From contig NZ_CP107985.1 in the NCBI RefSeq assembly GCF_036108815.1, forward strand, positions 2,294,001 to 2,358,000: a DNA stretch of 64,000 bases, in the 5' to 3' direction. The translations under genes were made by a program, and so were the position numbers. This document shows positions 32,523 through 41,064 of the stretch, piece by piece. The first letter of the stretch is position 1. Every line of letters begins with the position of its first letter. Under the pieces are notes generated by a model. It did not search any database. It saw nothing but the letters and a program-made list of their open reading frames with translations, and had not been told where the DNA came from. This stretch comes from Streptomyces sp. NBC_00353 (lineage in GTDB: Bacteria > Actinomycetota > Actinomycetes > Streptomycetales > Streptomycetaceae).

Positions 32523-32939
32523 ATGAGCGATCACACGGCGACGGCCGGCCCGGACCCGATCCTGCTGAGCGATGCCCTCAAGACATTCGAGGCGCTGTGG
32601 AGCCCCCGCATCGTGACCCGCGTCAACGACTACGACGTGCGGGTCGCCAAGGTCCGGGGCGAGCATGTCTGGCACGTCCATGAGGAGACCGACGAGTTCT
32701 TCCTCGTCCTCGACGGCGCCCTGGACATCGCGCTGCGCGAGGCCGGCGGGGAGCGGACGGTCACCCTCGACCGGGGCGCGGTGTTCGTCGTCCCGCGCAC
32801 CACGTGGCACCGGCCGTACTCGGCGGCCGGTGCGTCACTCCTGCTGTTCGAGCCGTCCGGAACGTCATCGGTGGGCGACCGGCACGACGAGGTGCCCGAC
32901 CATGTCGAGGCGACATCCGGACACGTGCTGAAGACCTGA
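32523..32939 (+). CDS. Cupin-domain protein
   Basis: The protein has 138 residues from ATG 32523; an ATG nine bases upstream (32514) has no room for a ribosome-binding site. It is a single cupin barrel with motif 1 VWHVHEETDEFFLVLDGALD (probable metal ligands His, His, Glu) and motif 2 AVFVVPRTTWHRPYS with the second His. The function could be isomerase, dioxygenase or sugar binding, and the sequence does not decide this. It is divergent from the GlxA regulator. A hairpin follows 11 bp after the stop. Confidence 0.9.
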   Translation: MSDHTATAGPDPILLSDALKTFEALWSPRIVTRVNDYDVRVAKVRGEHVWHVHEETDEFFLVLDGALDIALREAGGERTVTLDRGAVFVVPRTTWHRPYSAAGASLLLFEPSGTSSVGDRHDEVPDHVEATSGHVLKT

Positions 32940-32949
32940 AAGCGGCGGG

Positions 32950-32974
32950 GACAGCAGGGTTGTGGGCTGCTGTC
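32950..32974. terminator. Hairpin between cupin and methyltransferase genes
   Basis: GACAGCAG and CTGCTGTC form an 8-bp stem with a 9-nt loop, 11 bp after the cupin stop and 37 bp from the end of the convergent methyltransferase gene. Confidence 0.55.
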
Positions 32975-33010
32975 GGTCCACTGAGCCGAAGTGAGCTGTG
33001 CGGCTCGGAG

Positions 33011-33820
33011 TCAGGGCTTGCGGGCCACACCCGCGTATCCCGGGATCGGCTCGTCGCCCGGCACGTCGATGACCTCACCGAGCTCCGGGTGCCAGTCCGC
33101 GGAGAGGGTGACGCCCGGCTCGACGAGCTCCAGCCCGTCGAAGAACGCACTGAGTTCGGCATGCGAGCGCGGACGCAGCGTCATCCCGCGGGCCTTGTAC
33201 ATGGCGGAGGCCTGGGCCGCACCCTCGGGGTTGAAGTCCCCGGTGGTGTGCGAGAGCACCAGATAGCTGCCCGAGGGGAGCTGCGCCACGAGCCGGTCGA
33301 CGAGCTCGGCCGCACCGTCCTCGTCGTCGAGGAAGTGCAACAGCGCCAGCAGGGACAACGCGATGGGGCGGCTGAAGTCGAGGACCTTGCCCGCCTTCTC
33401 GAGGATGGCCTCCGGCCGGCGGGCGTCGACCTGGATGTACTCGGTGGCGCCCTCGGGGGTGGAGCGCAGCAGGGCCGCCGCGTGCGCCAGGACGATCGGG
33501 TCGTTGTCGCAGTAGACGATGCGCGCATCCGGGGCGGTCTGCTGTGCGATCTGGTGAAGGTTGGGCTCGGTCGGGATGCCGGTGCCTATGTCGAGGAACT
33601 GGCGTACGCCCCGCTCGGCGAGCCAGCGGGTGGCGCGGTGCATGAACGCGCGGTTGACCCGGGCCATGTCACGGCCCCGTGAGTCGAGGGCCAGGAGCTG
33701 CTGGGCCATCTGTTCGTCGACCGGGTAGTTGTCCTTGCCGCCGAGGAACCAGTCGTACATCCGGGCGGGATGCGGCTTGCTGGTGTCGATCTCGATGGGC
33801 TGCGGCTCGTGCCCGGTCAT
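33011..33820 (-). CDS. SAM-dependent methyltransferase (DUF574 family)
   Basis: The protein has 269 residues. The actinobacterial DUF574 signature is present: PHPARMYDWFLGGKDNYPVD near residues 16-35. The SAM site has FLDIGTGIPTEPNLHQ and ARIVYCDNDPIVLAHA, and the core ends with ALLHFLDDEDGAAELV. This family is greatly expanded in Streptomyces and its substrates are unknown. It lies 90 bp downstream of the DUF397 gene on the same strand, and similar methyltransferases are often found beside XRE/DUF397 regulator sets. It has no signal peptide. Confidence 0.93.
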   Translation of the reverse strand: MTGHEPQPIEIDTSKPHPARMYDWFLGGKDNYPVDEQMAQQLLALDSRGRDMARVNRAFMHRATRWLAERGVRQFLDIGTGIPTEPNLHQIAQQTAPDARIVYCDNDPIVLAHAAALLRSTPEGATEYIQVDARRPEAILEKAGKVLDFSRPIALSLLALLHFLDDEDGAAELVDRLVAQLPSGSYLVLSHTTGDFNPEGAAQASAMYKARGMTLRPRSHAELSAFFDGLELVEPGVTLSADWHPELGEVIDVPGDEPIPGYAGVARKP

Positions 33821-33910
33821 AGCGCGCTCCTTGGGTCCGTGGATCGGCGAACAGAGAATGACGTGTGGCGCGGAACAGGCGCCGGCTCTTCAGGGTCCGG
33901 TACGGCCGCG

Positions 33911-34156
33911 TCAGGTTCCGGTCAGGAGGAAGTCCGCCTGCCCGGCCTTGGCGCCCTGGATGAATGCGGCGATCTCACGGGGGGTGTAGATGAGGGCGGG
34001 GCCGTCGGGATCCGCGGACTGGCGTACAGCGACTCTGCCGTCGGCCAGCCTCATGGCCTCGACGCAGTTGCCCCCGTTGCCGCCGCTCCACGGCTTGTAC
34101 CAGCCTTCGGAGCCGAGTTCGGCGGCCGGCATGCCGTTGTATATGGGGTCGATCAT
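33911..34156 (-). CDS. DUF397 protein
   Basis: The protein has 81 residues from ATG 34156, with AAGGAG five bases upstream. It shows the DUF397 pattern: GWYKPWSGGNGGNCVEAMRL, VAVRQSADPDGPALIY, and TPREIAAFIQGAKAGQADF. The start codon overlaps the stop of the XRE regulator gene (TGATG), so translation is coupled. DUF397 proteins are small partners of XRE regulators in Streptomyces (WhiJ/AbaA-type sets) and are thought to control the regulator's activity in development and secondary metabolism. Confidence 0.93.
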   Translation of the reverse strand: MIDPIYNGMPAAELGSEGWYKPWSGGNGGNCVEAMRLADGRVAVRQSADPDGPALIYTPREIAAFIQGAKAGQADFLLTGT

Positions 34157-35016
34157 CACAGCTCCTTGCGGAAGTCCCGGAGGATTTCCTTCGTGCGTTG
34201 TGCAGTTGCGGCCTGAGCCGCCATGCGGTCCATGACTTCGAGGTAGGAGGCCACCTCGGGGCGCGCGTCGAAGTAGACGGCGCCGGTCAGGTACTCGCTG
34301 TACACCATGTCGGGCAGTTCGGGGACGGCGAAACGGAAGAGGACGAACGGGCCATAGGTGCCGGGGTGGTGGCCGGTGGCGAACTCCGCGATCTGCAGCG
34401 TCACATTGGGCATTTCGGTCGCCTGGAGCAGCCGGTCGGTCTGCTCGCGCATGGCATCGGCGCTGCCGACGGGACGGCGCAGGACCGTCTCGTCCATCAC
34501 CACCCACAGCTTCGGGGCGTCCGGGCGTGTCAGCAGTGCCTGCCGCTCCATCCGCAGCGCCACATGGCCCTCGATGTCCTCGGGCCGGGTCTGGCCGACG
34601 GCGCCGGTACGCATCACCGAACGTGCGTAGTCCTCGGTCTGCAGGAGTCCGGGGACGAAGTGCGGTTCGTACATGCGCAGGAGGCTTGCGGCGCCCTCCA
34701 GGCTGACGTACATGCTGAACCAGTCGGGCAGGACGTCGTGGAACCGCTGCCACCAGCCCGGCTTGTTCGCCTCCTCGGCGAGCTCGACGAAGGAGTCGGC
34801 CTCGCCGTCGGCGATCCCGTAGGCCTTCAGGAGCAGTTGCACATAGGGGATCTTGAGAGCGACCTCTGCGGTCTCCATCCTGCGAATCGTCGCAGGAGCG
34901 ACCCGCAGCACCTTGGCAGCCTGGTCACGGCTCAGGCCGACACGCTCCCGCAGGTCCTGCAGGCGCTTGCCGAGAACGACCTGACCCACGGTCGGGGCGG
35001 ACCGCGGTTCGCTCAC
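34156..35016 (-). CDS. XRE-family regulator with DUF5753 sensor domain (WhiJ-like)
   Basis: The protein has 286 residues from GTG 35016, with GGGAGG as ribosome-binding site. An N-terminal HTH (LRERVGLSRDQAAKVLRVAP) is followed by the DUF5753 domain (YEPHFVPGLLQTEDYARSVM, RQALLTRPDAPKLWVVMDE, and TLQIAEFATGHHPGTYGPFV). Members pair with DUF397 proteins and affect aerial growth or antibiotic timing. The divergent ATPase gene, the coupled DUF397 gene and a perfect 21-bp palindrome in the shared promoter space indicate a complete, probably self-regulated module. Confidence 0.94.
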   Translation of the reverse strand: MSEPRSAPTVGQVVLGKRLQDLRERVGLSRDQAAKVLRVAPATIRRMETAEVALKIPYVQLLLKAYGIADGEADSFVELAEEANKPGWWQRFHDVLPDWFSMYVSLEGAASLLRMYEPHFVPGLLQTEDYARSVMRTGAVGQTRPEDIEGHVALRMERQALLTRPDAPKLWVVMDETVLRRPVGSADAMREQTDRLLQATEMPNVTLQIAEFATGHHPGTYGPFVLFRFAVPELPDMVYSEYLTGAVYFDARPEVASYLEVMDRMAAQAATAQRTKEILRDFRKEL

Positions 35017-35079
35017 TTCAGACCTCCCGATGCGCTGTTTGCGAGCAGTGTGCCATGCGTATGCCTTCAAAGACACAGT

Positions 35080-35100
35080 CACTCTGAAATTTTCAGAGTG
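35080..35100. promoter_or_regulatory. Perfect 21-bp palindrome, probable operator of the XRE regulator
   Basis: CACTCTGAAA-T-TTTCAGAGTG is a perfect 10+1+10 inverted repeat. It sits between the XRE regulator (start 35016) and the divergent ATPase gene (start 35136), so it could control both. Its AT-rich centre is out of character for the surrounding GC-rich DNA, which supports a protein-binding role. Confidence 0.7.
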
Positions 35101-35135
35101 CCCCTTGCCAAGTGTTCGCGACAGGGGGAGAGTTG

Positions 35136-35681
35136 GTGAGTGAACCAGTTCACTTAGTCATGCCCGCTCCCTCCCCCCGGGATGCGGAGCGTGGCGCAGC
35201 CCCCCACTGTGAGGAATCGGTCGTGGCACCTGGCAGTGCGCTCATCCCCCGGCACGTCGACCTCAGCCCCGGGACGGAAGCGCTCCGGTACTGCTTCGCG
35301 TTGCCCGCCCACCCGGAATCGGTGGCCGGTGCGCGGCGGCTGACGCGGGCCCGGCTGGACGAGTGGCGGCTGGACGCGGATGCACACGACGCGGCGGTCC
35401 TGATCGTCTCGGAACTGGTCACCAATGCGGTGGTGCACACCGCGAGCGCTCGCGTCGTGTGCGAGCTGCACCGCCTCGACAGACGGCTGCGCATAGCCGT
35501 ACAGGATCAAGGACACCAGCCCGGTGGCCCGAAGCTGCGCCGCACCGCCGACGACGAACACGGACGCGGCCTGCTGCTCGTCGACGCGATGAGCAGCGCC
35601 TGGGGGTCCCGCGACGCCGGGGACGGCTCGGGCCGCATCGTCTGGGCAGAACTGCCGTACGGCACGGAGCAGTCATGTTGA
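35136..35681 (+). CDS. Anti-sigma-factor-type ATP-binding protein (HATPase_c, RsbW/SpoIIAB-like)
   Basis: The protein has 181 residues from GTG 35136 behind GGGGGAG. The kinase-like ATPase fold is shown by the N box AAVLIVSELVTNAVVHTAS, the G1 region VQDQGHQPGGP, and GRGLLLVDAMSSAWGS. Such proteins bind sigma or anti-sigma partners and are common beside WhiJ-type regulators and SAM methyltransferases. It is divergent from the XRE gene across the palindrome. The next gene begins 8 bp after its stop. Confidence 0.92.
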   Translation: MSEPVHLVMPAPSPRDAERGAAPHCEESVVAPGSALIPRHVDLSPGTEALRYCFALPAHPESVAGARRLTRARLDEWRLDADAHDAAVLIVSELVTNAVVHTASARVVCELHRLDRRLRIAVQDQGHQPGGPKLRRTADDEHGRGLLLVDAMSSAWGSRDAGDGSGRIVWAELPYGTEQSC

Positions 35682-35689
35682 GGAACGCA

Positions 35690-36118
35690 ATGTCCCAGTT
35701 GCTCGGAACGCGCCGCTCCCGTGAGCACCAGCCACCCGGCGCCGGCGACGGCGGGGTGCAGCTGCCGGTGCCCCCCGCACTGTCGGCGAGTCTGGGCTGC
35801 GACGCGGTGGGGGTCCCGGCCGCACACGGCTTCCGGCTGCTGTCCCATCTGCCACGCACCGGTTGTGTCTTCGCGGACGCCGACCGCTGGTGGTGGATCG
35901 TCCCGGCGGGTTCGGACCTCGAACTGGACTGGCCGGCGCAGGTCGCGTACGCCAGGGGTGCGTACGTCCCCGCGACGCGGCCGCGGCTGATCCACGCGCC
36001 CGACAGCCGTACGCCCTACACCCCGCCCATTCCGCTGTTCCTGATGGTGTGCCAAGTCACCGGCGTGACACCGTCCTGGGCAGTGACCGATGGCCCCCGC
36101 GCGGTGCCCGCCGGCTGA
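35690..36118 (+). CDS. Hypothetical protein linked to the XRE/ATPase set
   Basis: The protein has 142 residues from ATG 35690, with GAGG seven bases upstream; ATG 35675 overlaps the ATPase stop and is an alternative. It has no recognised domain. It carries a Trp-rich segment (ADRWWWIVPAGSDLELDW) and a Pro-rich C-terminal part (RTPYTPPIPLFLMVCQ), and lacks a signal peptide. The close spacing to the ATPase gene suggests one transcript. Proteins of this form are seen beside such ATPases in Streptomyces, but I know of no tested role. Confidence 0.65.
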   Translation: MSQLLGTRRSREHQPPGAGDGGVQLPVPPALSASLGCDAVGVPAAHGFRLLSHLPRTGCVFADADRWWWIVPAGSDLELDWPAQVAYARGAYVPATRPRLIHAPDSRTPYTPPIPLFLMVCQVTGVTPSWAVTDGPRAVPAG

Positions 36119-36223
36119 CCCCAAACCCCTTCACTACGCCCCCGACCTGGTATTTTTCCCGCTCGGTGCACCGTCACGCTGCGTTGTCAGTGGCGGGTTC
36201 TAGTGTGGCAGCACTGATCGAGA

Positions 36224-36243
36224 AGCCCGCCGCGAAGCGGGCT
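36224..36243. terminator. Hairpin before the WGR-DUF4132 operon
   Basis: AGCCCGC-CGCGAA-GCGGGCT forms a 7-bp stem with a 6-nt loop. It ends 25 bp before the operon's first start codon. It could end transcription of the preceding hypothetical gene or act in the operon's leader RNA; the sequence does not decide. Confidence 0.4.
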
Positions 36244-36268
36244 GTCCAGGTGTGAAGGGGGCGGGCCG

Positions 36269-39200
36269 GTGCGGCGCTGGGAGTACGTCGAGGGCAGTGC
36301 ATCGAAGTTCTGGGAGACCGGGGCCGACGGCGCCGTGGTGACGGTGCGGTACGGGCGGTGCGGAAGCGACGGGCGCACGCAGAGCAAGGAGTACGCGTCG
36401 GCGGACGCCGCGCGGGATCAGGTCCTCAGGACGATCGCGGAGAAGGAGCGCAAGGGCTACCGGGAGGTGGGCCGGGCCACGGTGGCCGCCGAAACGTCCG
36501 AACAAGCCCTCACGCAGGCCGCCGATGCTGCCGACGCGACTGTGGGTGCGCTGCCCGACGAGGACACCTTCGAGCTGCCGGCCGCCTGGCGGCGCCAGCT
36601 GCACCCGCGGCGCGGCGGTGTGCGGCGCTCTGCGGGCAAGGCCTCACAGGAAGCGCTGGACGCGGTGGAGCGCAGGCTCTCCGAGGAGCGTGGGTGGATC
36701 GCCGAGCTTCTGGCGGCTCCGAGCAGCGACGACCGGCTCGTCGAGTCCGCCCGGGCGCATCTGGCGGGCAGTCCCGATCCCGTCGGGGCGGCGGTCCTCG
36801 CCGCCGTGGTCGGCCTCCACCCGTTGACACAGGCGGCATGGGCGGACAGCTGGACCGAGGCGTACGGGCTGCCGTTCGCCGCCCGGGCCGCCGTGGAGCT
36901 CTTCACCGTCGAGGCGCACTGGATCCAGAAAGGAACGCGGCGGTACGACCCGTGGCTCGAGGCCCTCACGGGCCCCCGCAACGGGTACTGGACGGGGGCG
37001 CGCCGGCCGGCTGCCGACCGGATCCGCGCCCTGCTCGCGAACGCCGACGAGGAGGCCTACCGGTCGACGGTCGCCGCGCTCGCCGGGTGCCGCGACGATA
37101 CGGTGCGCCGGATCGTCGTGTCGTACCTGGTGCCGAGCGAGACGGAGTGGGCGGCCGAGCTCTGTGCGAACCCGCAGGTGATCGCGGAGAGCGACCAGAC
37201 CCTGCGCTCCATGGTGTTCTGCTCGCTCAACTCGTCCGAGCAGGTCGGCGAGCTCGCGGAGCGGCCCGGCGTCGGCTGGTCGGTCGCACTGATCGGGACG
37301 GTCGCGGAGGGCATCGGAACGGCGGTCGCCCCGCTGCTGGCGGGCCGCATGAGCGACCGTTACAACACCGACTATCTGAAGTTGATCGCGAACGCCCTCG
37401 TGGAGCTCCCGTCGGACGAGGCCTTCGGTCTTCTCCTCACCCACTCGGACGCGAAGCATGTCCGGGCCGCGCTGTTCAAGGCCGCGCACCGCTACCCGGT
37501 ACGCGCGCTGAGACTGCTCGCCGCAGCCGTGCGCGACGGTTCGGGACCGGGCTCCGCCGAGTCGACCCGGCTGCTGCTCGCCGGACACATCGGCGCCCAT
37601 CGCGAGCTGGTGGAGACGGTGCTCCCCACGCTCGACGCCGACCTGGCCGCGCTGGTCGATCCGCTGCTCAACCCCGTCGGCCGGGTCGCCGACGCCTCCT
37701 CCCGGACGCTGCCGGAACTGCTGGTCTCCCCTCCGTGGTCCCGTCCGCGCAAGCCCACCCGCACGACGGTCGTCGACGGGCTGACGGCCGAGGCCGAACC
37801 GGGCATCGCCTGGCTGCCGGGCGAGAAGGAGAAGTGGGCTTCCTGCCGCACCTGGCACAACCGCGAGCGTGAGCACACGCACGGCGAGGCGAAGTACTGG
37901 GAGGAGCAGGCGGCTTCGTACGCGGCGACGGAGACGCTGACCAGCCTCCAGCCGGCCTGGATGTTCCTGCACGGCCCCGAGGAGACGGTCCGGCCGTGGC
38001 TCGGCAAATGGGCCCCGGACGATCTGTGGGACGCCGAGGAGACACTCAAGCCGGTCGCCGCCCGCTTCGGGCTCGACGCACTGCCGGTGCTGCTCCGTGC
38101 GGCACCCCACCAGCCGGGTTCGCTCGCCTCGCTGTTCCTGCCGTACGTGGATGTTGCGGTGGCGCGGCACATGGCGGACTGGTCGATACGGCTCAAGTCG
38201 GTTGCAACGACGGCCCGTTCCTGGTTCGTCCGGCACGGCGCCACGGCGGCCGCCTACCTGGTGCCGGACGCGGTCGGCAAGGCCGGGGCCGGTCGTCGTG
38301 CCGCCGAGCAGGCCCTGCTGCAGATCGCCGCGGTCCACGGCGACGCGGTGGTGCGGGAGGCCGCCGCCGGATACGGCGCCGGGGCGGCAGGCGTGATCGA
38401 CGAGCTGTTGTCGGCCGACCCGCTGGAGCGGGCGCTGCCCGCCAGGATGCCCGTCGTGCCCGCGTGGGCGGAGCCGGCCCTGCTACCGCAGATCCGGGTC
38501 AGGACCGGCGGCGCGCTGCCGGAGGAGTCCGTCCGGCATGCCCTGATGCTCCTGGCGCTGTCCCGGCCCGGGGAGACCTATCCGGGGGTGGCCGTCCTCA
38601 GGGAGACGGCGGAGCCGGAGTCGCTCGCCGCGTTCGCCTGGGCGCTGTTCGAGCAGTGGCGGCTGTCCGGGATGCCCGCCAAGGAGTCCTGGGCGCTGCA
38701 CGCTCTCGGGCTGCTCGGCGACGACGGAACGGTACGGAGTCTCACACCGGTCATCAGGGCCTGGCCCGGCGAGGGCGCACATCACCGGGCGGTCGAGGGT
38801 CTCGATGTGCTGGCGGCCATCGGCACCGATGTGGCGCTGCTGCATCTGCACGGCATCTCGCAGCGCGTGAAGTTCAAGGCGCTGAAGGTACGGGCCCAGG
38901 AGAAGATCGCCGAGGTGGCCTCGGGGCTGGGGCTGACCGGCGAGCAGCTCTCCGACCGGCTGGTGCCCGACTTCGGGCTGGACGCCGGGGGTTCGACGGT
39001 CGTCGACTACGGCACCCGCCGTTTCACCGTCGGCTTCGACGAACAGCTGCGGCCGTATGTGCTGGACGGTGACGGCAAGCGCCGCAAGGATCTGCCGATG
39101 CCGGGTGCGCGGGACGACGCGGAGCTGGCCCCCGCGGAGCGCAAGCGGTTCATGGCGCTGAAGAAGGATGTGCGGACGGTCGCCTCCGACCAGGTGCGGC

Positions 39201-39895
39201 GGCTGGAGGCCGCGATGGTGGCGCAGCGTTCCTGGACGACGGCGGAGTTCCGTGAGCTGTTCCTCCGCCACCCGCTGCTCTGGCACCTCGTGCGCCGGCT
39301 GGTGTGGCTGAGCGAGACCGACGGGGTGACCACCGCGTTCCGGGTGGCGGAGGACCGTACGTTCGCGAATGCCGAGGACGACCCCTTCGAGCCGGCCGAC
39401 GGCGCGGCGGTACGGATCGCGCACCCGATGGCGCTGGGTGAGGAGCTCGACGACTGGTCCGAGGTGTTCGCGGACTACGAGATCCTGCAGCCGTTCCCGC
39501 AGTTGGGGCGCGCCGTGTTCCGTCTGGCGGACGAAGACGCACATGGCTACCGGCTGACCCGGTTCGAGGGGCTCAAGGTGCCGACGGGCAAGGTGCTCGG
39601 GCTGGAGCGGCGCGGCTGGGAGCGGGGTGTGCCGCAGGACGCCGGGGTCGAGCGGTGGATCTCCAAGCAGCTCGCCGACAACGTCTGCCTGGTGATCGCG
39701 CTGGACAGCGGCATCGCGGTCGGGGTCGTCGACATGTTCCCGGACCAGACCCTCGAAACGGTGTGGCTGGACGATCAGCCCAACGACCATTATCCGTTGC
39801 GCACCTATCCGCTGCGGTTCGCCGATCTCGACCCGGTGACCGTCTCCGAGCTGCTGGCCGATCTGACGGAGCTGACCGAGGGCGTCGCGTCATGA
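36269..39895 (+). CDS. WGR-domain / DUF4132 large protein (YehI/MolR-like)
   Basis: The protein has 1208 residues from GTG 36269. An N-terminal WGR domain (residues 2-70: RRWEYVEGSASKFWETG, VTVRYGRCGSDGRTQSKEYA, then KGYREVG) is the nucleic-acid-associated domain also found in PARPs. A long middle part is rich in Ala/Leu helices, like HEAT-type repeats. The C-terminal DUF4132 domain starts near residue 890 (LSDRLVPDFGLDAGG, TVVDYGTRRFTVGFDE, LKVPTGKVLGLERRGW). E. coli YehI has the same architecture. Its stop overlaps the MoxR start (ATGA). Function is unknown. It may be the scaffold or recognition subunit of the operon's system. Confidence 0.88.
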   Translation: MRRWEYVEGSASKFWETGADGAVVTVRYGRCGSDGRTQSKEYASADAARDQVLRTIAEKERKGYREVGRATVAAETSEQALTQAADAADATVGALPDEDTFELPAAWRRQLHPRRGGVRRSAGKASQEALDAVERRLSEERGWIAELLAAPSSDDRLVESARAHLAGSPDPVGAAVLAAVVGLHPLTQAAWADSWTEAYGLPFAARAAVELFTVEAHWIQKGTRRYDPWLEALTGPRNGYWTGARRPAADRIRALLANADEEAYRSTVAALAGCRDDTVRRIVVSYLVPSETEWAAELCANPQVIAESDQTLRSMVFCSLNSSEQVGELAERPGVGWSVALIGTVAEGIGTAVAPLLAGRMSDRYNTDYLKLIANALVELPSDEAFGLLLTHSDAKHVRAALFKAAHRYPVRALRLLAAAVRDGSGPGSAESTRLLLAGHIGAHRELVETVLPTLDADLAALVDPLLNPVGRVADASSRTLPELLVSPPWSRPRKPTRTTVVDGLTAEAEPGIAWLPGEKEKWASCRTWHNREREHTHGEAKYWEEQAASYAATETLTSLQPAWMFLHGPEETVRPWLGKWAPDDLWDAEETLKPVAARFGLDALPVLLRAAPHQPGSLASLFLPYVDVAVARHMADWSIRLKSVATTARSWFVRHGATAAAYLVPDAVGKAGAGRRAAEQALLQIAAVHGDAVVREAAAGYGAGAAGVIDELLSADPLERALPARMPVVPAWAEPALLPQIRVRTGGALPEESVRHALMLLALSRPGETYPGVAVLRETAEPESLAAFAWALFEQWRLSGMPAKESWALHALGLLGDDGTVRSLTPVIRAWPGEGAHHRAVEGLDVLAAIGTDVALLHLHGISQRVKFKALKVRAQEKIAEVASGLGLTGEQLSDRLVPDFGLDAGGSTVVDYGTRRFTVGFDEQLRPYVLDGDGKRRKDLPMPGARDDAELAPAERKRFMALKKDVRTVASDQVRRLEAAMVAQRSWTTAEFRELFLRHPLLWHLVRRLVWLSETDGVTTAFRVAEDRTFANAEDDPFEPADGAAVRIAHPMALGEELDDWSEVFADYEILQPFPQLGRAVFRLADEDAHGYRLTRFEGLKVPTGKVLGLERRGWERGVPQDAGVERWISKQLADNVCLVIALDSGIAVGVVDMFPDQTLETVWLDDQPNDHYPLRTYPLRFADLDPVTVSELLADLTELTEGVAS

Positions 39896-41064
39896 GCGTA
39901 CGGGGGACGGATGCGGAGCCGGTGCCGGAAGGCCAGGCCGGCGGGCTGTCGGTCGGTGTGGAGGCCGGGCCGTCCGTGCAACGGCCCCCGGCCGAGGTCC
40001 GGTACGCCCAGGAGCTGGCCGCGCTGCGCTCCGACGACCGCGATCCGCGGCCGCCGGGCTGGGAGTTGAGTCTGCGGGCGGCGCGCAGGTTCGTCATCGG
40101 TGACATGGACGCGGGCATCAGCCGGAAGTTCGTCGGCAATCCGTCGCTCGTCGACCGGGCGCTGGTGACCCTGGCGACGAGCCGCGGGCTGATGCTGGTG
40201 GGCGAGCCGGGCACCGCCAAGTCGCTGCTGTCCGAGCTGATCGCGGCGGCGGTCAGCGGGGACTCCACGCTGACGGTGCAGGGTGGCGCGGCCACCACGG
40301 AGGACCAGATCAAGTACGGCTGGAACTACGCGCTGCTGGTCGCCGAGGGACCGTCGACACGGTCGCTCGTCCCGGCGCCGATGCTGCGCGGGATGGCGGA
40401 GGGCCGGCTCGTACGGTTCGAGGAGATCACCCGCTGCCCGCTGGAGGTGCAGGACTCGCTGCTCTCGCTGCTGTCCGAGCGGGTGGTGGCGATCCCCGAG
40501 CTGACCGGTCCTGACGGCATGGTCTTCGCCCGGCAGGGCTTCAATGTGATCGCGACGGCCAACACCCGGGACCGGGGCGTCAATGAGATGAGCGCGGCGC
40601 TCAAGCGGCGGTTCAACTTCGAGACGGTGTTCCCGATCCCGGACCTGGACACGGAGCTGGCGCTCGTCGAGGCCGAGGTGAGCACCCTGTTGCGGCGCTC
40701 GGGCGTGGAGCCGCCACCGGACCGGGACGTCCTGGAGGTCCTGGTCGGTACGTTCCGCGAGCTGCGCGCGGGTGGCGGGTCGGGCGGTCCGGACGGCTCG
40801 GGTGCGGGCCCGGACCGGCCCTCGGCCGTGATGAGTACGGCGGAGGCGGTCTCGGTCGCCCATGCCGTCGGCGTGCGCGGCTGGTTCCTGCGCGGCGAGC
40901 CGGGCAGCGCGGCCGATGTGGTGGCGTGTCTGGCCGGCACGGCTGCCAAGGACAGCCCGGAGGACCTGGCCCGGCTGCGCCGCTACCTGGAGCAGCAGGT
41001 GCCGCGCCGCCGCGGCCCGCAGTGGCAGGCCCTGTACGACGCACGTCATCTGCTTGCCGACTGA
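39892..41064 (+). CDS. MoxR-type AAA+ ATPase (YehL-like)
   Basis: The protein has 390 residues from ATG 39892, overlapping the upstream stop. Walker A is GEPGTAKS (104-111). Walker B is in RLVRFEEITR (Glu177, Glu178), the sensor 1 region is VIATANTRDRGVNEM, and the arginine-finger region is ALKRRFNFETVFPI. MoxR ATPases act as chaperones that load metals or activate VWA-containing partners, and here a VWA gene lies two genes downstream. A Gly-rich insertion (GGGSGGPDGSGAG) splits the lid region. The ATP-dependent step of the system is probably carried out here. Confidence 0.93.
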   Translation: MSVRGTDAEPVPEGQAGGLSVGVEAGPSVQRPPAEVRYAQELAALRSDDRDPRPPGWELSLRAARRFVIGDMDAGISRKFVGNPSLVDRALVTLATSRGLMLVGEPGTAKSLLSELIAAAVSGDSTLTVQGGAATTEDQIKYGWNYALLVAEGPSTRSLVPAPMLRGMAEGRLVRFEEITRCPLEVQDSLLSLLSERVVAIPELTGPDGMVFARQGFNVIATANTRDRGVNEMSAALKRRFNFETVFPIPDLDTELALVEAEVSTLLRRSGVEPPPDRDVLEVLVGTFRELRAGGGSGGPDGSGAGPDRPSAVMSTAEAVSVAHAVGVRGWFLRGEPGSAADVVACLAGTAAKDSPEDLARLRRYLEQQVPRRRGPQWQALYDARHLLAD

